This document shows positions 1 through 9,543 of a DNA stretch of 64,000 bases, piece after piece. The DNA lies in the NCBI GenBank assembly GCA_036261625.1, contig DATAKL010000057.1, positions 256,482 to 320,481 on the forward strand. The letters are read 5' to 3'. This DNA comes from JAAXKN01 sp036261625 (GTDB taxonomy: Bacteria > Bacteroidota > Ignavibacteria > Ignavibacteriales > SURF-24). The position numbers were made by a program, and so were the translations under genes. A model generated the notes under the pieces. It saw only the letters and a program-made list of their open reading frames with translations. It had not been told where the DNA came from and ran no database searches. How positions within the stretch are numbered: position 1 is the first letter of the stretch; every line of letters begins with the position of its first letter.

Positions 1-193
1 GCAGTCAGGATTAAGCCCCTGCTTTGCTGATCTAAATGGAAATGCGGGAAGACTGAAGCTGCAGTAATAAAATTGCAGCTGAGAGTTAAAATATAAGGAT
101 AGACAGCTGAAAAAATTAGTGAGAGAAGTAAGTGTAACTCACTGCAGCGGAGCTTTATGCTTAAAGTTAATAATACCACATTAAGGAGATTTT
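1..193. other. Leader region before the polysaccharide cluster
   Basis: No complete gene is visible. One frame (positions 2-67) is open from the window edge to a TAA and could be the last 21 codons of an upstream gene, but it is too short to judge. A 7-bp inverted repeat (AGCTGCA/TGCAGCT, about 57-80) has no T-run. A good Shine-Dalgarno site, AAGGAGA at 183-189, belongs to the next gene. Confidence 0.4.
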
Positions 194-1357
194 ATGGAAG
201 TACCATTTCAGGACTTAAAGAGCCAGTATCATTCAATCAAGGGAGAAATCGATTCTGCTATAGAGCAGGTGCTGGAAAACAGTTCATTTATACTGGGGAA
301 ACCTGTAGCGGATTTTGAAAAAGAATTTGCCTCCGTTCAGCAGGTGAAGCACTGCATAGGCTTAAGCTCGGGCACAGACGGCAACCACGCGGTTCTCTGG
401 GCGCTCGGCATTAAAGAAGGCGATGAGGTAATAATTCCGGTAAACACATTTATTGCTACTGCATGGGGAGCGGTACTCAACAAGGCCAGACCTGTATTTG
501 TCGACTGCGATCCGGATAATGCAAATATTGCAGTCCCTCTTATCGAAGAGTCCCTTTCGGCCAGAACGCGCGCGCTTGTTGCCGTTCACCTCTACGGGCA
601 GCCGGCAGATCTGGACCCAATAAGGGAAATTTCCCGAAAGTACGGTTTTCACCTTGTTGAGGACTGTGCACAGGCTCATCTTGCCGAGTATAAGGGTAAA
701 AGGGTAGGAGGTCTTTCAGATGCCGCATCCTTCAGCTTTTATCCCGGGAAAAACCTCGGAGCCTATGGTGAGGCCGGAGCCGCCACAACTAACAATGATG
801 AGCTTGCAGAGAAAATCAGAATGATCCGCGAGCACGGTTCCAATGAAAAGTATCACCACGAAATTTTCGGACATAACTACAGGATGGAAGGAATTCAGGG
901 GGCAGTGCTTCTCGTAAAGCTGAAATATATTCAGGAGTGGACTGAAAAAAGAAGACGTGCTGCTGCTCTTTACAGGGAGTATCTAAGCGGCATTGAAGAG
1001 ATAAAGCTCCCCAATGAAATGCCGTATGCCCGGCACGTTTATCATCTTTATGTTATACAGCTGAAGAAAGGTGCTTCTCAGCAAAGAAACCGACTCGCAG
1101 ATTACCTGAAGGAAAACGGCATTTCCACTGGTCTCCATTACCCCGTTCCGCTCCACCTTCAGAAATGCTTCTCTAACCTCGGATATAAAAAAGGGGATTT
1201 CCCTATTGCTGAAAAGCTGGCTGAAAGCAGCCTCTCGCTTCCCATGTTCCCGGAAATTAAAGAGGAGCAGATCGCGTTCGTAGCCCGGAGAATAAAGGAT
1301 TTCTTCAGCCGTGAAAATATTAGAAGCAGGAGTACTGTTGAGGAAAGCTTTAAGTAA
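194..1357 (+). CDS. DegT/DnrJ/EryC1/StrS-family sugar aminotransferase
   Basis: This 387-residue PLP-dependent aminotransferase transfers an amino group, usually from glutamate, to a keto group of a nucleotide-linked sugar in the cytoplasm. The fold-type I signatures of the family are clear: SSGTDG near residue 57 for the phosphate, VEDCAQAHLA near 154, and FYPGKNLGAYGE with the Schiff-base lysine at K186. Length is normal for the family. It most resembles enzymes that make 3-amino sugars (QdtB/FdtB or WbpE type). The oxidoreductase and hexapeptide acyltransferase downstream support an acetamido-sugar pathway. The start ATG follows AAGGAGA at a good distance. It is the first visible gene of the + strand cluster. 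The exact sugar substrate cannot be read from sequence. Confidence 0.93.
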   Translation: MEVPFQDLKSQYHSIKGEIDSAIEQVLENSSFILGKPVADFEKEFASVQQVKHCIGLSSGTDGNHAVLWALGIKEGDEVIIPVNTFIATAWGAVLNKARPVFVDCDPDNANIAVPLIEESLSARTRALVAVHLYGQPADLDPIREISRKYGFHLVEDCAQAHLAEYKGKRVGGLSDAASFSFYPGKNLGAYGEAGAATTNNDELAEKIRMIREHGSNEKYHHEIFGHNYRMEGIQGAVLLVKLKYIQEWTEKRRRAAALYREYLSGIEEIKLPNEMPYARHVYHLYVIQLKKGASQQRNRLADYLKENGISTGLHYPVPLHLQKCFSNLGYKKGDFPIAEKLAESSLSLPMFPEIKEEQIAFVARRIKDFFSRENIRSRSTVEESFK

Positions 1358-1413
1358 AAGTTTTAAGTGTTAAGTTTTTAGTTTTAAGTTAAGAAATAGT
1401 GAGCAGATAAAAG
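1358..1413. repeat. Degenerate AAGTTTTAAGTG-like intergenic repeat
   Basis: The gap between the aminotransferase and sugar transferase genes is mostly degenerate copies of TTTTAAGT/GTTAAGT in tandem (about 1357-1393). It is A/T-rich and has no open frame. It may be simple-sequence expansion; no function is evident. Confidence 0.4.
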
Positions 1414-2559
1414 ATGCCCTTGTTTATTCTTGCTTATATCGCGGGATGGTTTGTTTCAATTCTGATGCTGTCTGTGATTATAATTTTCAGCATCCCGCCG
1501 CTTTTTCTCAGGTTCTATTCAGGAAGCCCGACCCGCCGCCCGGAGGCAAGAAAAAGAAACATACTGATAGCAGGCGAAGGAGCCCCAGGCCTAAGTATTG
1601 CTCAGGCGGCAGCAAAACAAAATAACCCCCTCCTCCGTGTGGCCGGATTTGTAACAAAAAGAAGAGATGTAAATGAAGGGACAAGTACCGGCAGGAAGAT
1701 TCTGGGAACTATCGATCAGCTGGAAGAAATAATTAAAGCTTATGAAATAAAGGAAGTAGTTATTGCTGAAGACGAGGAGGACCTTGATTTTATTTTCGGT
1801 ACCGCTGAACGCGCCAAAAAGCTGGGAGCAAAGGTCAGGGTGCTCTCCAAACACCTGGCGATAATCGAAAAGAAAGTTAAGCTCAAAAAGTACTTTGACA
1901 AACGCTGCGTTGAGCTTTCAGGACAGCCGGAGGACAGGCTGACAGTGGCATTAAAAAGGGCAGGCGATCTCGTAATTGCTTCCATTGCGCTTATAATTCT
2001 GCTTCCCTTTATGCTCATAATATCTTTGCTTATAAAGTTAACCTCCCCCGGAAAAATTATCTTCAAACAGCTCCGCGTCGGCAGAAATGGAAAGCAGTTC
2101 AGGATGTACAAATTCAGGACAATGCATTCACTGGAGTCGGAGGATGAACGCCGCAAAGAGATGATGCTCGAGTTTATGAAACACGACACGTGCGCATCAG
2201 GAGGGGATACAAAGATCATAGATGAAAGCAGGGTTACAGCGATTGGAAAACTGCTCAGGAAAACCTCTCTTGATGAATTTCCGCAGCTCATCAATGTCAT
2301 AAAGGGGGATATGAGCCTTGTAGGCCCGCGCCCATGTGTGCCATATGAATACGAGAATTATGAACCTTGGCAGAAAAAACGGGTCTGCGTTCTTCCCGGA
2401 TGCACGGGCATCTGGCAGGTTTCAGGAAGGAGTTCTGTCTCCTTTAAGGATTCTGTAATTCTGGATCTCTATTATGTCCATAACATATCCCTGCTGATGG
2501 ACCTCGCGATTTTAATAAAGACAATACCTGTATTACTGTTTTCAAGAGGCGGGAAGTAA
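1414..2559 (+). CDS. Initiating sugar-phosphate transferase (polyprenyl-phosphate glycosyl-1-phosphate transferase)
   Basis: This 381-residue membrane enzyme would start repeat-unit synthesis by moving a sugar 1-phosphate from a nucleotide sugar to undecaprenyl phosphate. It has one N-terminal membrane segment (residues 3-33), a soluble CoA_binding_3-like Rossmann region (about 45-165), a second hydrophobic segment (about 190-210), then the catalytic bacterial sugar transferase domain with KFRTMH, SLDEFPQLINV and SLVGPRP. The usual family members (WbaP, WcaJ) have four or five N-terminal helices, and here only one remains. The aminotransferase is just upstream and the oxidoreductase 54 bp downstream, so it sits inside the same cluster. 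The sugar transferred is unknown. Confidence 0.9.
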   Translation: MPLFILAYIAGWFVSILMLSVIIIFSIPPLFLRFYSGSPTRRPEARKRNILIAGEGAPGLSIAQAAAKQNNPLLRVAGFVTKRRDVNEGTSTGRKILGTIDQLEEIIKAYEIKEVVIAEDEEDLDFIFGTAERAKKLGAKVRVLSKHLAIIEKKVKLKKYFDKRCVELSGQPEDRLTVALKRAGDLVIASIALIILLPFMLIISLLIKLTSPGKIIFKQLRVGRNGKQFRMYKFRTMHSLESEDERRKEMMLEFMKHDTCASGGDTKIIDESRVTAIGKLLRKTSLDEFPQLINVIKGDMSLVGPRPCVPYEYENYEPWQKKRVCVLPGCTGIWQVSGRSSVSFKDSVILDLYYVHNISLLMDLAILIKTIPVLLFSRGGK

Positions 2560-2613
2560 GAATGCTGCAGTTCAGTAAGGTTTTTTTAGTTAGAAGAAAA
2601 TGGAGAAAATTAT

Positions 2614-3705
2614 ATGAAGGTTGGAATAGTTGGTTTAGGATACTGGGGGCCGAATCTAGTCAGAAACTTCCAGGCTGATCCGGAAATCGAAAAGGTTATC
2701 GGATGTGATAAAGATCAGGAAAGACTTAACTTTATAAAACTCCGCTTTCCAAACGTTGAACTTATAGAAAGTTTTGAGGATCTCTTAAAAAGCGATGTGG
2801 ATGCCGTTGCACTTGCCATACCGGTGAACATGCATTACAAGTTTGCCAGGAAAGCTCTTGAGGCAGGCAAGCATATCTGGGTGGAAAAGCCTTTTACATC
2901 TAACTCGCTGCAGGCCCGTGACCTGATAAGCCTTGCAGCCAAAAAGAACCTGAGAATTTTTGTCGACCATACATTCCTCTACACCGGAGCCGTCAAAAAA
3001 ATAAAGGAAATTGTCGATGAGGGTGAACTTGGGGATATATTGTATTTCGATTCCGTAAGAATTAACCTCGGCCTTTTCCAGCACGATGTAAATGTCATCT
3101 GGGATCTGGTGCCGCATGACCTGGCAATAATGAACTATATACTAAAGGATAAAACCCCGGTTGCAGTAACTGCCAACGGAATTGCAAATTACTACGATCA
3201 GGAAAATATAGCCCACATCTCAATTCACTTCAAGAATGAATGCTGCTTTGCGCATTTTCATGTCAACTGGACATCCCCCGTAAAGATCAGACGCATGATA
3301 CTTGTAGGAGCAAAAAAAATGCTGGTCTACGACGACATGGAAAACTCGGAGAAGATAAAGGTTTACGATACCGGAATTGAAATGCTTACCTCAAAGGAAA
3401 AAATCCGCAAGGCTCTTGTCCAGTACAGAATCGGCGACATGTACTCCCCGAAGGTAATTCAGACAGAAGCCCTCGCCATGGGCGTAAGGGAATTTGTCGC
3501 ATCCATCAAAGAAGGCCGCGATCCCCTTACCAGCGGCAAAGACGGGCTCGATGTGGTAAGAATACTTGAGGCTTCAGACAAATCGGTTAAAAACCGCGGC
3601 TGCCTGATTGAACTGGATGAAAAGAAAAAGCGTAAGACCGTGCTGAAGGAATTTGAACGCGAAGACTTTGTAAGGAAAATCAGGATTATGAGCAATGGAC
3701 TATAA
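2614..3705 (+). CDS. Gfo/Idh/MocA-family NAD(P)-dependent sugar oxidoreductase
   Basis: A 363-residue dehydrogenase of the Gfo/Idh/MocA family. The N-terminal Rossmann fold shows GLGYWGPN (residues 7-14), and the family signature EKPF follows near residue 92, where the lysine contributes to catalysis. The C-terminal half is the alpha/beta dimerisation domain. Together with the aminotransferase and acyltransferase it probably oxidises a nucleotide sugar, which the aminotransferase can then aminate, as in WbpB/WbpE/WbpD-type pathways; that is inference from gene order. The 3' end overlaps the next gene by 11 bp, which suggests coupled translation. The start follows a GGAG-like site in AAAATGGAGAAAA. 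Confidence 0.9.
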   Translation: MKVGIVGLGYWGPNLVRNFQADPEIEKVIGCDKDQERLNFIKLRFPNVELIESFEDLLKSDVDAVALAIPVNMHYKFARKALEAGKHIWVEKPFTSNSLQARDLISLAAKKNLRIFVDHTFLYTGAVKKIKEIVDEGELGDILYFDSVRINLGLFQHDVNVIWDLVPHDLAIMNYILKDKTPVAVTANGIANYYDQENIAHISIHFKNECCFAHFHVNWTSPVKIRRMILVGAKKMLVYDDMENSEKIKVYDTGIEMLTSKEKIRKALVQYRIGDMYSPKVIQTEALAMGVREFVASIKEGRDPLTSGKDGLDVVRILEASDKSVKNRGCLIELDEKKKRKTVLKEFEREDFVRKIRIMSNGL

Positions 3706-4192
3706 AAATATAAATGACGTGAAACTTGGGGAAAATGTAAAGATTTACAATTTCGTAAATCTTTACGGATGCTCCATTGGCGATAACACAAAAGTCGGTA
3801 CCTTTGTTGAAATCCAGAAGAATGCCTCCATCGGGAAAAACTGCAAGATCTCTTCCCACACTTTCATCTGCGAAGGGGTGCACATTGAAGATGATGTATT
3901 TATCGGGCATAATGTGACATTCATTAACGATAAGTACCCCCGCTCCACAAATCCTGACGGCTCAATGCAGAATGAAAGCGACTGGAAGGTAGTTGAGACA
4001 TTTGTTAAAAAAGGAGCCTCCATCGGCTCCTCTTCTACAATTCTCTGCGGGGTTACTGTCGGGGAAAATGCCACAGTCGGGGCAGGGGCTGTGGTAACGA
4101 AAGATGTTCCCCCCAATTCAGTGGTTGCCGGTGTGCCGGCTCGTATTATAAGAGTGGGGAATGCATCTGCTGAAATGATGACCCTTCCGTAA
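3695..4192 (+). CDS. Hexapeptide-repeat sugar N-acyltransferase
   Basis: A 165-residue left-handed beta-helix acyltransferase. The imperfect hexapeptide repeats ([LIV]-G-x-x-x-x, such as IGDNTKVG, IGKNCKIS, VGENATVGAGAVV) run through almost the whole protein and end in the typical VPARIIR tail. Proteins of this length next to a DegT aminotransferase are usually WbpD-like or QdtC/FdtC-like and acetylate the new amino group from acetyl-CoA. It overlaps the oxidoreductase gene by 11 bp, so the two are likely co-translated. A loop near residues 75-95 (NDKYPRSTNPDG) matches the substrate loop seen in UDP-sugar N-acetyltransferases. Acetyl rather than another acyl group is assumed from the family. 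Confidence 0.9.
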   Translation: MDYKNINDVKLGENVKIYNFVNLYGCSIGDNTKVGTFVEIQKNASIGKNCKISSHTFICEGVHIEDDVFIGHNVTFINDKYPRSTNPDGSMQNESDWKVVETFVKKGASIGSSSTILCGVTVGENATVGAGAVVTKDVPPNSVVAGVPARIIRVGNASAEMMTLP

Positions 4193-4236
4193 TTGTTAAA
4201 GACGCAAAGTAGGTTTCTTTAAACAGGAATTAAGTT

Positions 4237-4848
4237 ATGAAAAAATATCTGGTGCTTTTTGTTTTTTGTCTTGCTGTGACGGGCCTTAATACAAGCGCCC
4301 AGACACTTAACCCCGGAGACGGAGTGAGGCTGGCTTTTTTTAATATTACAGACAAGATCTCAGGCGATTATTTCATTCAGGAAGACCGCCTTCTGCAGCT
4401 CCCTTTTATCGGCACTCTTCAGACAGAGAACGTAAGCTTTGAGAACCTGAAGAATGAAATTATTTCAAAATACGATTCTCTCTACAGAAAGCCCGAAGTC
4501 AACGTGCGCCCCTTATACAGAATCAATGTTCTTGGCGAGGTTAAAACTCCCGGATCGTACTATGCCACGGGGGTTGAAAAAATATCCGACATTCTGGCCA
4601 TGGCAGGCGGCGAGACCAGTGATGCCGATCTTGGCGATATGTACATTGTACGCAATGACAGGGAAATTAAAGTGGATGCCTCTAAGATCATTGAGGACGG
4701 TGAGAAGAAAAACGATATAAACCTGACTTCCGGCGACCGGGTTTATGTGCCAAGAAGATGGTGGGTGGGGGCAAGAAATATTGCCATGATTGTCTCAGGA
4801 GCCGGCATTCTGGTGACGCTGGTTGCTCTCTTTGTAAGAAAACCTTAA
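4237..4848 (+). CDS. Wza-like polysaccharide export protein with SLBB domain
   Basis: A 203-residue exported protein. Residues 1-22 form a signal peptide ending at SAQ. A polysaccharide biosynthesis/export domain follows (about 25-90, starting LNPGDGVRL), then one SLBB domain (about 92-150, beginning INVLGEVKTPGSYY). A C-terminal hydrophobic segment (about 178-198) ends with a basic tail, so this protein is probably inner-membrane anchored at its end. It is much shorter than Escherichia coli Wza (about 380 residues) and lacks a lipobox, as is common in Bacteroidota. It would form the periplasmic or outer part of the export channel together with the Wzc-like kinase 53 bp downstream. Confidence 0.9.
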   Translation: MKKYLVLFVFCLAVTGLNTSAQTLNPGDGVRLAFFNITDKISGDYFIQEDRLLQLPFIGTLQTENVSFENLKNEIISKYDSLYRKPEVNVRPLYRINVLGEVKTPGSYYATGVEKISDILAMAGGETSDADLGDMYIVRNDREIKVDASKIIEDGEKKNDINLTSGDRVYVPRRWWVGARNIAMIVSGAGILVTLVALFVRKP

Positions 4849-4901
4849 AGAATTTAGCACGGCTCTGGCAAAGCATTGATGTATAATCAGGGAGAATTAA
4901 A

Positions 4902-7508
4902 ATGACAAAGTTGTTGAAAGCTGCTCCTAAAGGCAGAAAAAAAGAAGAGTTTACCTTGGGCGAATTGTTCCAGATAATTAACAAAAGAAAGAAAATATTC
5001 ATTCTTTCAGTTATTGCGCTCCTTGCAATTGCATTTTTGTACAACACTCTTTCAAAACCTGTTTATGAAGCCTCGGTAATGCTTAAGAAGGACAGACCCG
5101 ATGAAAAGCCCTCAGCAGACGACGAGTTCAAAAACCTGGTGCTGCTTCAGACTCAGGATGAAATTGAAACAGAAATGGAATTAGTCAGAACACGCGATGT
5201 GCTTAACAGCATTATAGAGGATCTTAAGCTTAACCTGAGCATCGATAAACTGGTGGAACCTGATGGAAAAGCACTCAAAATAAATTCAGGCGCAGTGGGC
5301 TATTATCATAATTACCTGCAGAACCGCCAGGCCGGCTTTATGCCTGCATTCGAAAAAGTGAAGGTTACTCCTTCAAAATCAGTTTCCTCCTATTTTATCG
5401 CCAAGACTGCAGACCACTCCTATGGCATTTTTAGTGCAGAAAACGACAGCCTGCTCCAGACTGCAATAGACAGTTCATACCTCAATGCTGGCAGTAGTCA
5501 GCCTCAGGCCATGGACAGCCTTAAGAACGAACCAGGCCCCGAAAAACATGCCTACGTCTCTTTTAATCTGCCCGGAAGATACATTGTAATTGACTGGCCA
5601 GGCGCCCGTGTGGGAAGCCGGATCTATTTCCGGTTAAATAACTATTATGAAACGCTCGACCGCCTTAATAAAGCTCTTAAAACTGAGCACATTGTTAAAA
5701 CAGACATTTTTAAAATATCTGCCCAGTCCTCATCTCCTTACCAAGCACAGCTTATTGCTAACACAGCAGCGGAAAAGTTCAGAAGCGCCAGGATCGGCCA
5801 GCAGAAGCAGAATATAAAATATTCATACGATTTTGTGGACAAGCAGCTTAATGATGTCTCCGAAAAACTTAAGAATGCCGAAAGAAACTTAAGCGAGTTT
5901 AAGTCGGCAAAAAAACTTACTTCAATTGATGAGAACTCAAAGAACCTGGTGGATTTTTTAAGCAGCCTTGAGGCAGAAAAAATTAAAACCGATCTGGACC
6001 TGACCGACCGCGAGAACAAACTTCAGCAGATGCAGAGCGAGCTTAAGACAAAGGGCTATATCGATCAGACATACCTTACTCCTCAGGAAACAAGCAGCGG
6101 TGATGCCAATTCACCATTCTCGAACCTCTTAAAGCAGCTCTCTGACCTGGAAGTGCAGAGAATTGAACTGCTGCAGACACGCAAAGAAAGCCATCCGGAT
6201 GTAGTAAATATTGATGAGAGAATTAAAGAGATAAAGGACAAGCTTTCAGCCTACAACAAGAATACCCTGACGGCATACCAGATACTTATAAATTCAGCAA
6301 AGAAAAAACAGAATGAATTATCTGGACTTACTGCAAAGTACTCCGGAATGATTAAAGCGCTTCCTCCCGACGAAAACCGCCTGGCAGAACTGACACGGCA
6401 GAGGGATGTCTTTAACAAGATATTCACCATGCTGCTCGATAAAAGAGAGGAGATGCGTATTTCAGAACTTTCAAAGCTGCAGGATATAACTGTCCTAGAC
6501 GCAGCGCATGAGCCGAATAAACCTGTGCACCCTCAGAAAGCCTTAAATATGGGGCTGGGTCTTTTAGCCGGGATATTTATAGGCTTTGTAGGCATGACAG
6601 TCCAGGAGGTTAAAAGCAGAAGAATGATAGATGCAGACCATGTCGAGAGCGAATTTGACATCCCCATCTTCGCCATCATTCCAAACTATCCAAAAGAGGT
6701 CCAGAAGAAAATTGATAGTTCCACTCATTACCACGAGCGCTTTGTCACTCTCATGAGCGATCAGGAAGGATTCCGTGAATCCTACAGGGTGCTTCAGACA
6801 AAGCTTGAAACGAGATTCCCGGACAAGAAAATAATTATGTTTACAAGCTGCGAGGAGGATACAGGAAAAACCTCCATTGTATCGAACTTTGCCATTTCAC
6901 TCGCACAGGCCGGCAAAAAGGTCCTCATGATAGACTGCGACCTTAAGAAAGCCTCTCTGACGAAGGCTTTCAATCTGAAGGTCGATTCACCAGGGCTCAT
7001 AAATTTCCTTTCCGACGGGCAGACCGCCTTTAATACATACCAGATCCCTCTGGGTACAGGAACAGATGCCATGCAGAACCTGAAGATTCTTACCGCAGGC
7101 GGAATAACAGAAACATCAAGCAGCCTTCTGGGATCCTTCAAAATGGAACAGATGATGGATCTGATAAGCCAATCGCAGTATGAATATGTGCTCATTGATA
7201 CTCCGCCAATTACAAGAGTGGTGGATGTACTTGTACTCGGGAAATTCATCAAGGATGCAATACTTATAGTAAGACCCGGCAAATCATTTAAGGACAGTGT
7301 AAGCTGGGGTATGATGGAGATGACGGATGCCGGAATCGACATCAGCGGCATACTCATCAATGCCTGCGACATCAGCCGCTCTTCTTTCAGGTATCGTTAT
7401 GGCTACGGATACGGCTACAACGATAACAGCAGTCTGAAGAAGCTAAGCGGAGGATCCTTCGAAAGAGAGACGAAAAGTTCACGCGGAAGGGGATTGCTTA
7501 AAAAATAA
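4902..7508 (+). CDS. Wzc-like polysaccharide co-polymerase and tyrosine autokinase
   Basis: An 868-residue inner-membrane protein that controls chain length and export of the polysaccharide. It has an N-terminal Wzz domain with the first membrane helix (about 30-50), a long periplasmic coiled-coil region (about 280-480), a GNVR-type segment and second helix (about 545-570), then a cytoplasmic BY-kinase domain. The P-loop reads EEDTGKTS (K656), Walker A' is MIDCDLKKAS, and Walker B is LIDTPPI. The C-terminal cluster has five tyrosines alternating with glycine or arginine (about residue 825) and fits the autophosphorylation tail. The P-loop is a variant of the usual GEGKS form. The start follows CAGGGAGAATTAAA. 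Confidence 0.93.
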   Translation: MTKLLKAAPKGRKKEEFTLGELFQIINKRKKIFILSVIALLAIAFLYNTLSKPVYEASVMLKKDRPDEKPSADDEFKNLVLLQTQDEIETEMELVRTRDVLNSIIEDLKLNLSIDKLVEPDGKALKINSGAVGYYHNYLQNRQAGFMPAFEKVKVTPSKSVSSYFIAKTADHSYGIFSAENDSLLQTAIDSSYLNAGSSQPQAMDSLKNEPGPEKHAYVSFNLPGRYIVIDWPGARVGSRIYFRLNNYYETLDRLNKALKTEHIVKTDIFKISAQSSSPYQAQLIANTAAEKFRSARIGQQKQNIKYSYDFVDKQLNDVSEKLKNAERNLSEFKSAKKLTSIDENSKNLVDFLSSLEAEKIKTDLDLTDRENKLQQMQSELKTKGYIDQTYLTPQETSSGDANSPFSNLLKQLSDLEVQRIELLQTRKESHPDVVNIDERIKEIKDKLSAYNKNTLTAYQILINSAKKKQNELSGLTAKYSGMIKALPPDENRLAELTRQRDVFNKIFTMLLDKREEMRISELSKLQDITVLDAAHEPNKPVHPQKALNMGLGLLAGIFIGFVGMTVQEVKSRRMIDADHVESEFDIPIFAIIPNYPKEVQKKIDSSTHYHERFVTLMSDQEGFRESYRVLQTKLETRFPDKKIIMFTSCEEDTGKTSIVSNFAISLAQAGKKVLMIDCDLKKASLTKAFNLKVDSPGLINFLSDGQTAFNTYQIPLGTGTDAMQNLKILTAGGITETSSSLLGSFKMEQMMDLISQSQYEYVLIDTPPITRVVDVLVLGKFIKDAILIVRPGKSFKDSVSWGMMEMTDAGIDISGILINACDISRSSFRYRYGYGYGYNDNSSLKKLSGGSFERETKSSRGRGLLKK

Positions 7509-7612
7509 AGTTCCAGAAAAGTAATTTCATAAAAAACTTTTAAGGGCTCATAATATTCAATAACCTTAAAAAGGCTTCAGGCAAGACTTAAAGCCGGGGA
7601 GAAAGACTAAAT

Positions 7613-9526
7613 ATGTGCGGAATATTCGGGATTTTTAATTTCAAAAACCAAAATCCAGTAGATAAGGAACTGCTGAAACAATCCACCCGTCTCATGAGCC
7701 ACCGCGGTCCTGACGGCGAGGGATATTTTGTTGACCAGAATGCAGGCGTGGCACTGGGGCACAGAAGGCTGTCCATTATAGATCTAAATACAGGCGACCA
7801 GCCGATGACAAATGAGGATGAGACCATTTGGATTACCTTTAACGGTGAAATCTATAACTACCTGGAAATTAAGGAATACCTCCTGAAAAAAGGTCACACA
7901 TTCAGAACAAGATCCGACACGGAGGTTTTAATCCATGCTTACGAGGAGTTCGGAGATGACTTCCTCTCAAAGCTAAACGGAATATTTGCCTTTGCCATCT
8001 GGGACTCGGTAAAAAGGAGAATGTTCCTTGCACGCGATCACTTCGGAGTAAAACCTCTTTACTACTATATGGATAATGAAAGACTTATCTTTGCCTCTGA
8101 GTTAAAATCTATAATGCATTATACAAAAATACCCGGAGAGATAAATCCTTCTGCACTGAATCTCTGCCTTACTTTCAGGCATACGCCTGCCCCATACACA
8201 CTCCTCCAGAATATAAGTAAGCTTCCGGCAACGCACATGATTACAATTGGCCAAAAAGAGGAATTCCGTATGAAACCTTACTGGGACAGGGCAATTGAGA
8301 TCAACGCAGAAAGAAGTGAAGCCGAATGGGTGGAGATTTTAAGGCATGGCCTTGACCTTGCCGTAAAAAGACAGATGATGGCCGACGTGCCGGTCGGGAT
8401 CTCTCTTAGCGGAGGCATTGACTCGGGCTCCATTCTGGCTCTAATGAGTAAATACGCGGGCCGCGGCGTCTTTGCCTTTACAATCGGCTTCGAAGGAGGT
8501 AAAGAGGAAGACAATGAAATTAAAAAAGCTGAAACCAATGCCCGGATGTTCGGCGCAGTTTTTCACCACAGGATTATTTCCTCGCAGGACTATTCCGATT
8601 TTCTGAACCGGTACCTCTGGCATCTGGAGGAGCCTCTTGGAAATGAAAGTGCCGTGGCTGTCTATTTTGTTACTGAACTGGCAAAGGGAAAAGTAAAAGT
8701 ACTCTTAAACGGACAGGGAGCAGACGAGCCCTTCGGGGGATACGACAGGCATCTTGGCGCTTTCTATAGAAATAAGTACTCCTTCCTCAAGCCGCAGCTC
8801 ATGAAGTATATACTCATGCTTCCGATTTCACTGAATAAAAAGAAGAAACTCTCGCGCTTTGCAGACTACCTCGGGCAGGACAGCGACGTCAAGCGCATTA
8901 CAAGCGCTGCCTGCATACTGAACAACAGGGAAAGAAAAAATATCTTCAACAGCGAGCTCTTCGGATATTCCAGTGAAGGGGATTATGTAAATGAGGTTGA
9001 AAAGATAATTCATGACAGCATAAATGGCTCTACAGTTGAAAAGATGTTTCTTTACGACATGTTCAGCTCTCTTTCGGAAAACCTCCTCCTGGTGCAGGAT
9101 AAAATGGCAATGGCTGCAAGCATTGAAGGAAGAGTTCCTTTTCTGGACATAGATTTTGCATCAACAGCCCTGAGCATTCCGGCATCACTTAAAATAAAGG
9201 GGAAATCGGGAAAATATATACATAAGAAAGTCTGTGAGCATTATCTCCCGAAGGATATTGTGCATCAGAGAAAAATAGGTTTCCAGGATCCTGTTGAACT
9301 GTGGCTGAAGGATTCTCTTGGAGATGAACTGCTCGACTACATCAGCTCACAAAACTCAATTACAAGAAATTACCTGAATGAAAAGGCGGTAAAAAGAATA
9401 TTTTATGAGCATAAGAATAATAAAGTGGATCATAAGAGATTTCTTTACCTGCTTTTGTCAATTGAAAAATGGGCCGGGATATTCCTGGCTTCGGAGAAAA
9501 TGAGAATGCATGAAAGCTACATTTAA
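7613..9526 (+). CDS. asnB: Asparagine synthetase (glutamine-hydrolysing), AsnB type
   Basis: A 637-residue two-domain enzyme. The N-terminal class II glutaminase domain begins MCGIFGIF with the catalytic cysteine at position 2 after start removal. The C-terminal synthetase domain carries the ATP-pyrophosphatase loop SLSGGIDSGS (about 264). It makes asparagine from aspartate, glutamine and ATP. In polysaccharide clusters such proteins may instead amidate a sugar acid or peptide, and that is a possibility here because the gene is embedded between Wzc and glycosyltransferase genes. The SD site GGGGAGAAAG precedes the ATG. The stop is only 17 nt before the likely start of the next gene. Confidence 0.92.
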   Translation: MCGIFGIFNFKNQNPVDKELLKQSTRLMSHRGPDGEGYFVDQNAGVALGHRRLSIIDLNTGDQPMTNEDETIWITFNGEIYNYLEIKEYLLKKGHTFRTRSDTEVLIHAYEEFGDDFLSKLNGIFAFAIWDSVKRRMFLARDHFGVKPLYYYMDNERLIFASELKSIMHYTKIPGEINPSALNLCLTFRHTPAPYTLLQNISKLPATHMITIGQKEEFRMKPYWDRAIEINAERSEAEWVEILRHGLDLAVKRQMMADVPVGISLSGGIDSGSILALMSKYAGRGVFAFTIGFEGGKEEDNEIKKAETNARMFGAVFHHRIISSQDYSDFLNRYLWHLEEPLGNESAVAVYFVTELAKGKVKVLLNGQGADEPFGGYDRHLGAFYRNKYSFLKPQLMKYILMLPISLNKKKKLSRFADYLGQDSDVKRITSAACILNNRERKNIFNSELFGYSSEGDYVNEVEKIIHDSINGSTVEKMFLYDMFSSLSENLLLVQDKMAMAASIEGRVPFLDIDFASTALSIPASLKIKGKSGKYIHKKVCEHYLPKDIVHQRKIGFQDPVELWLKDSLGDELLDYISSQNSITRNYLNEKAVKRIFYEHKNNKVDHKRFLYLLLSIEKWAGIFLASEKMRMHESYI

Positions 9527-9543
9527 TAAAAGTGAGGCTCAAA

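Noticed and set aside
57..80. Hairpin near the window start
   Set aside because: 7-bp stem without T-run; probably chance, and no gene end is certain there.
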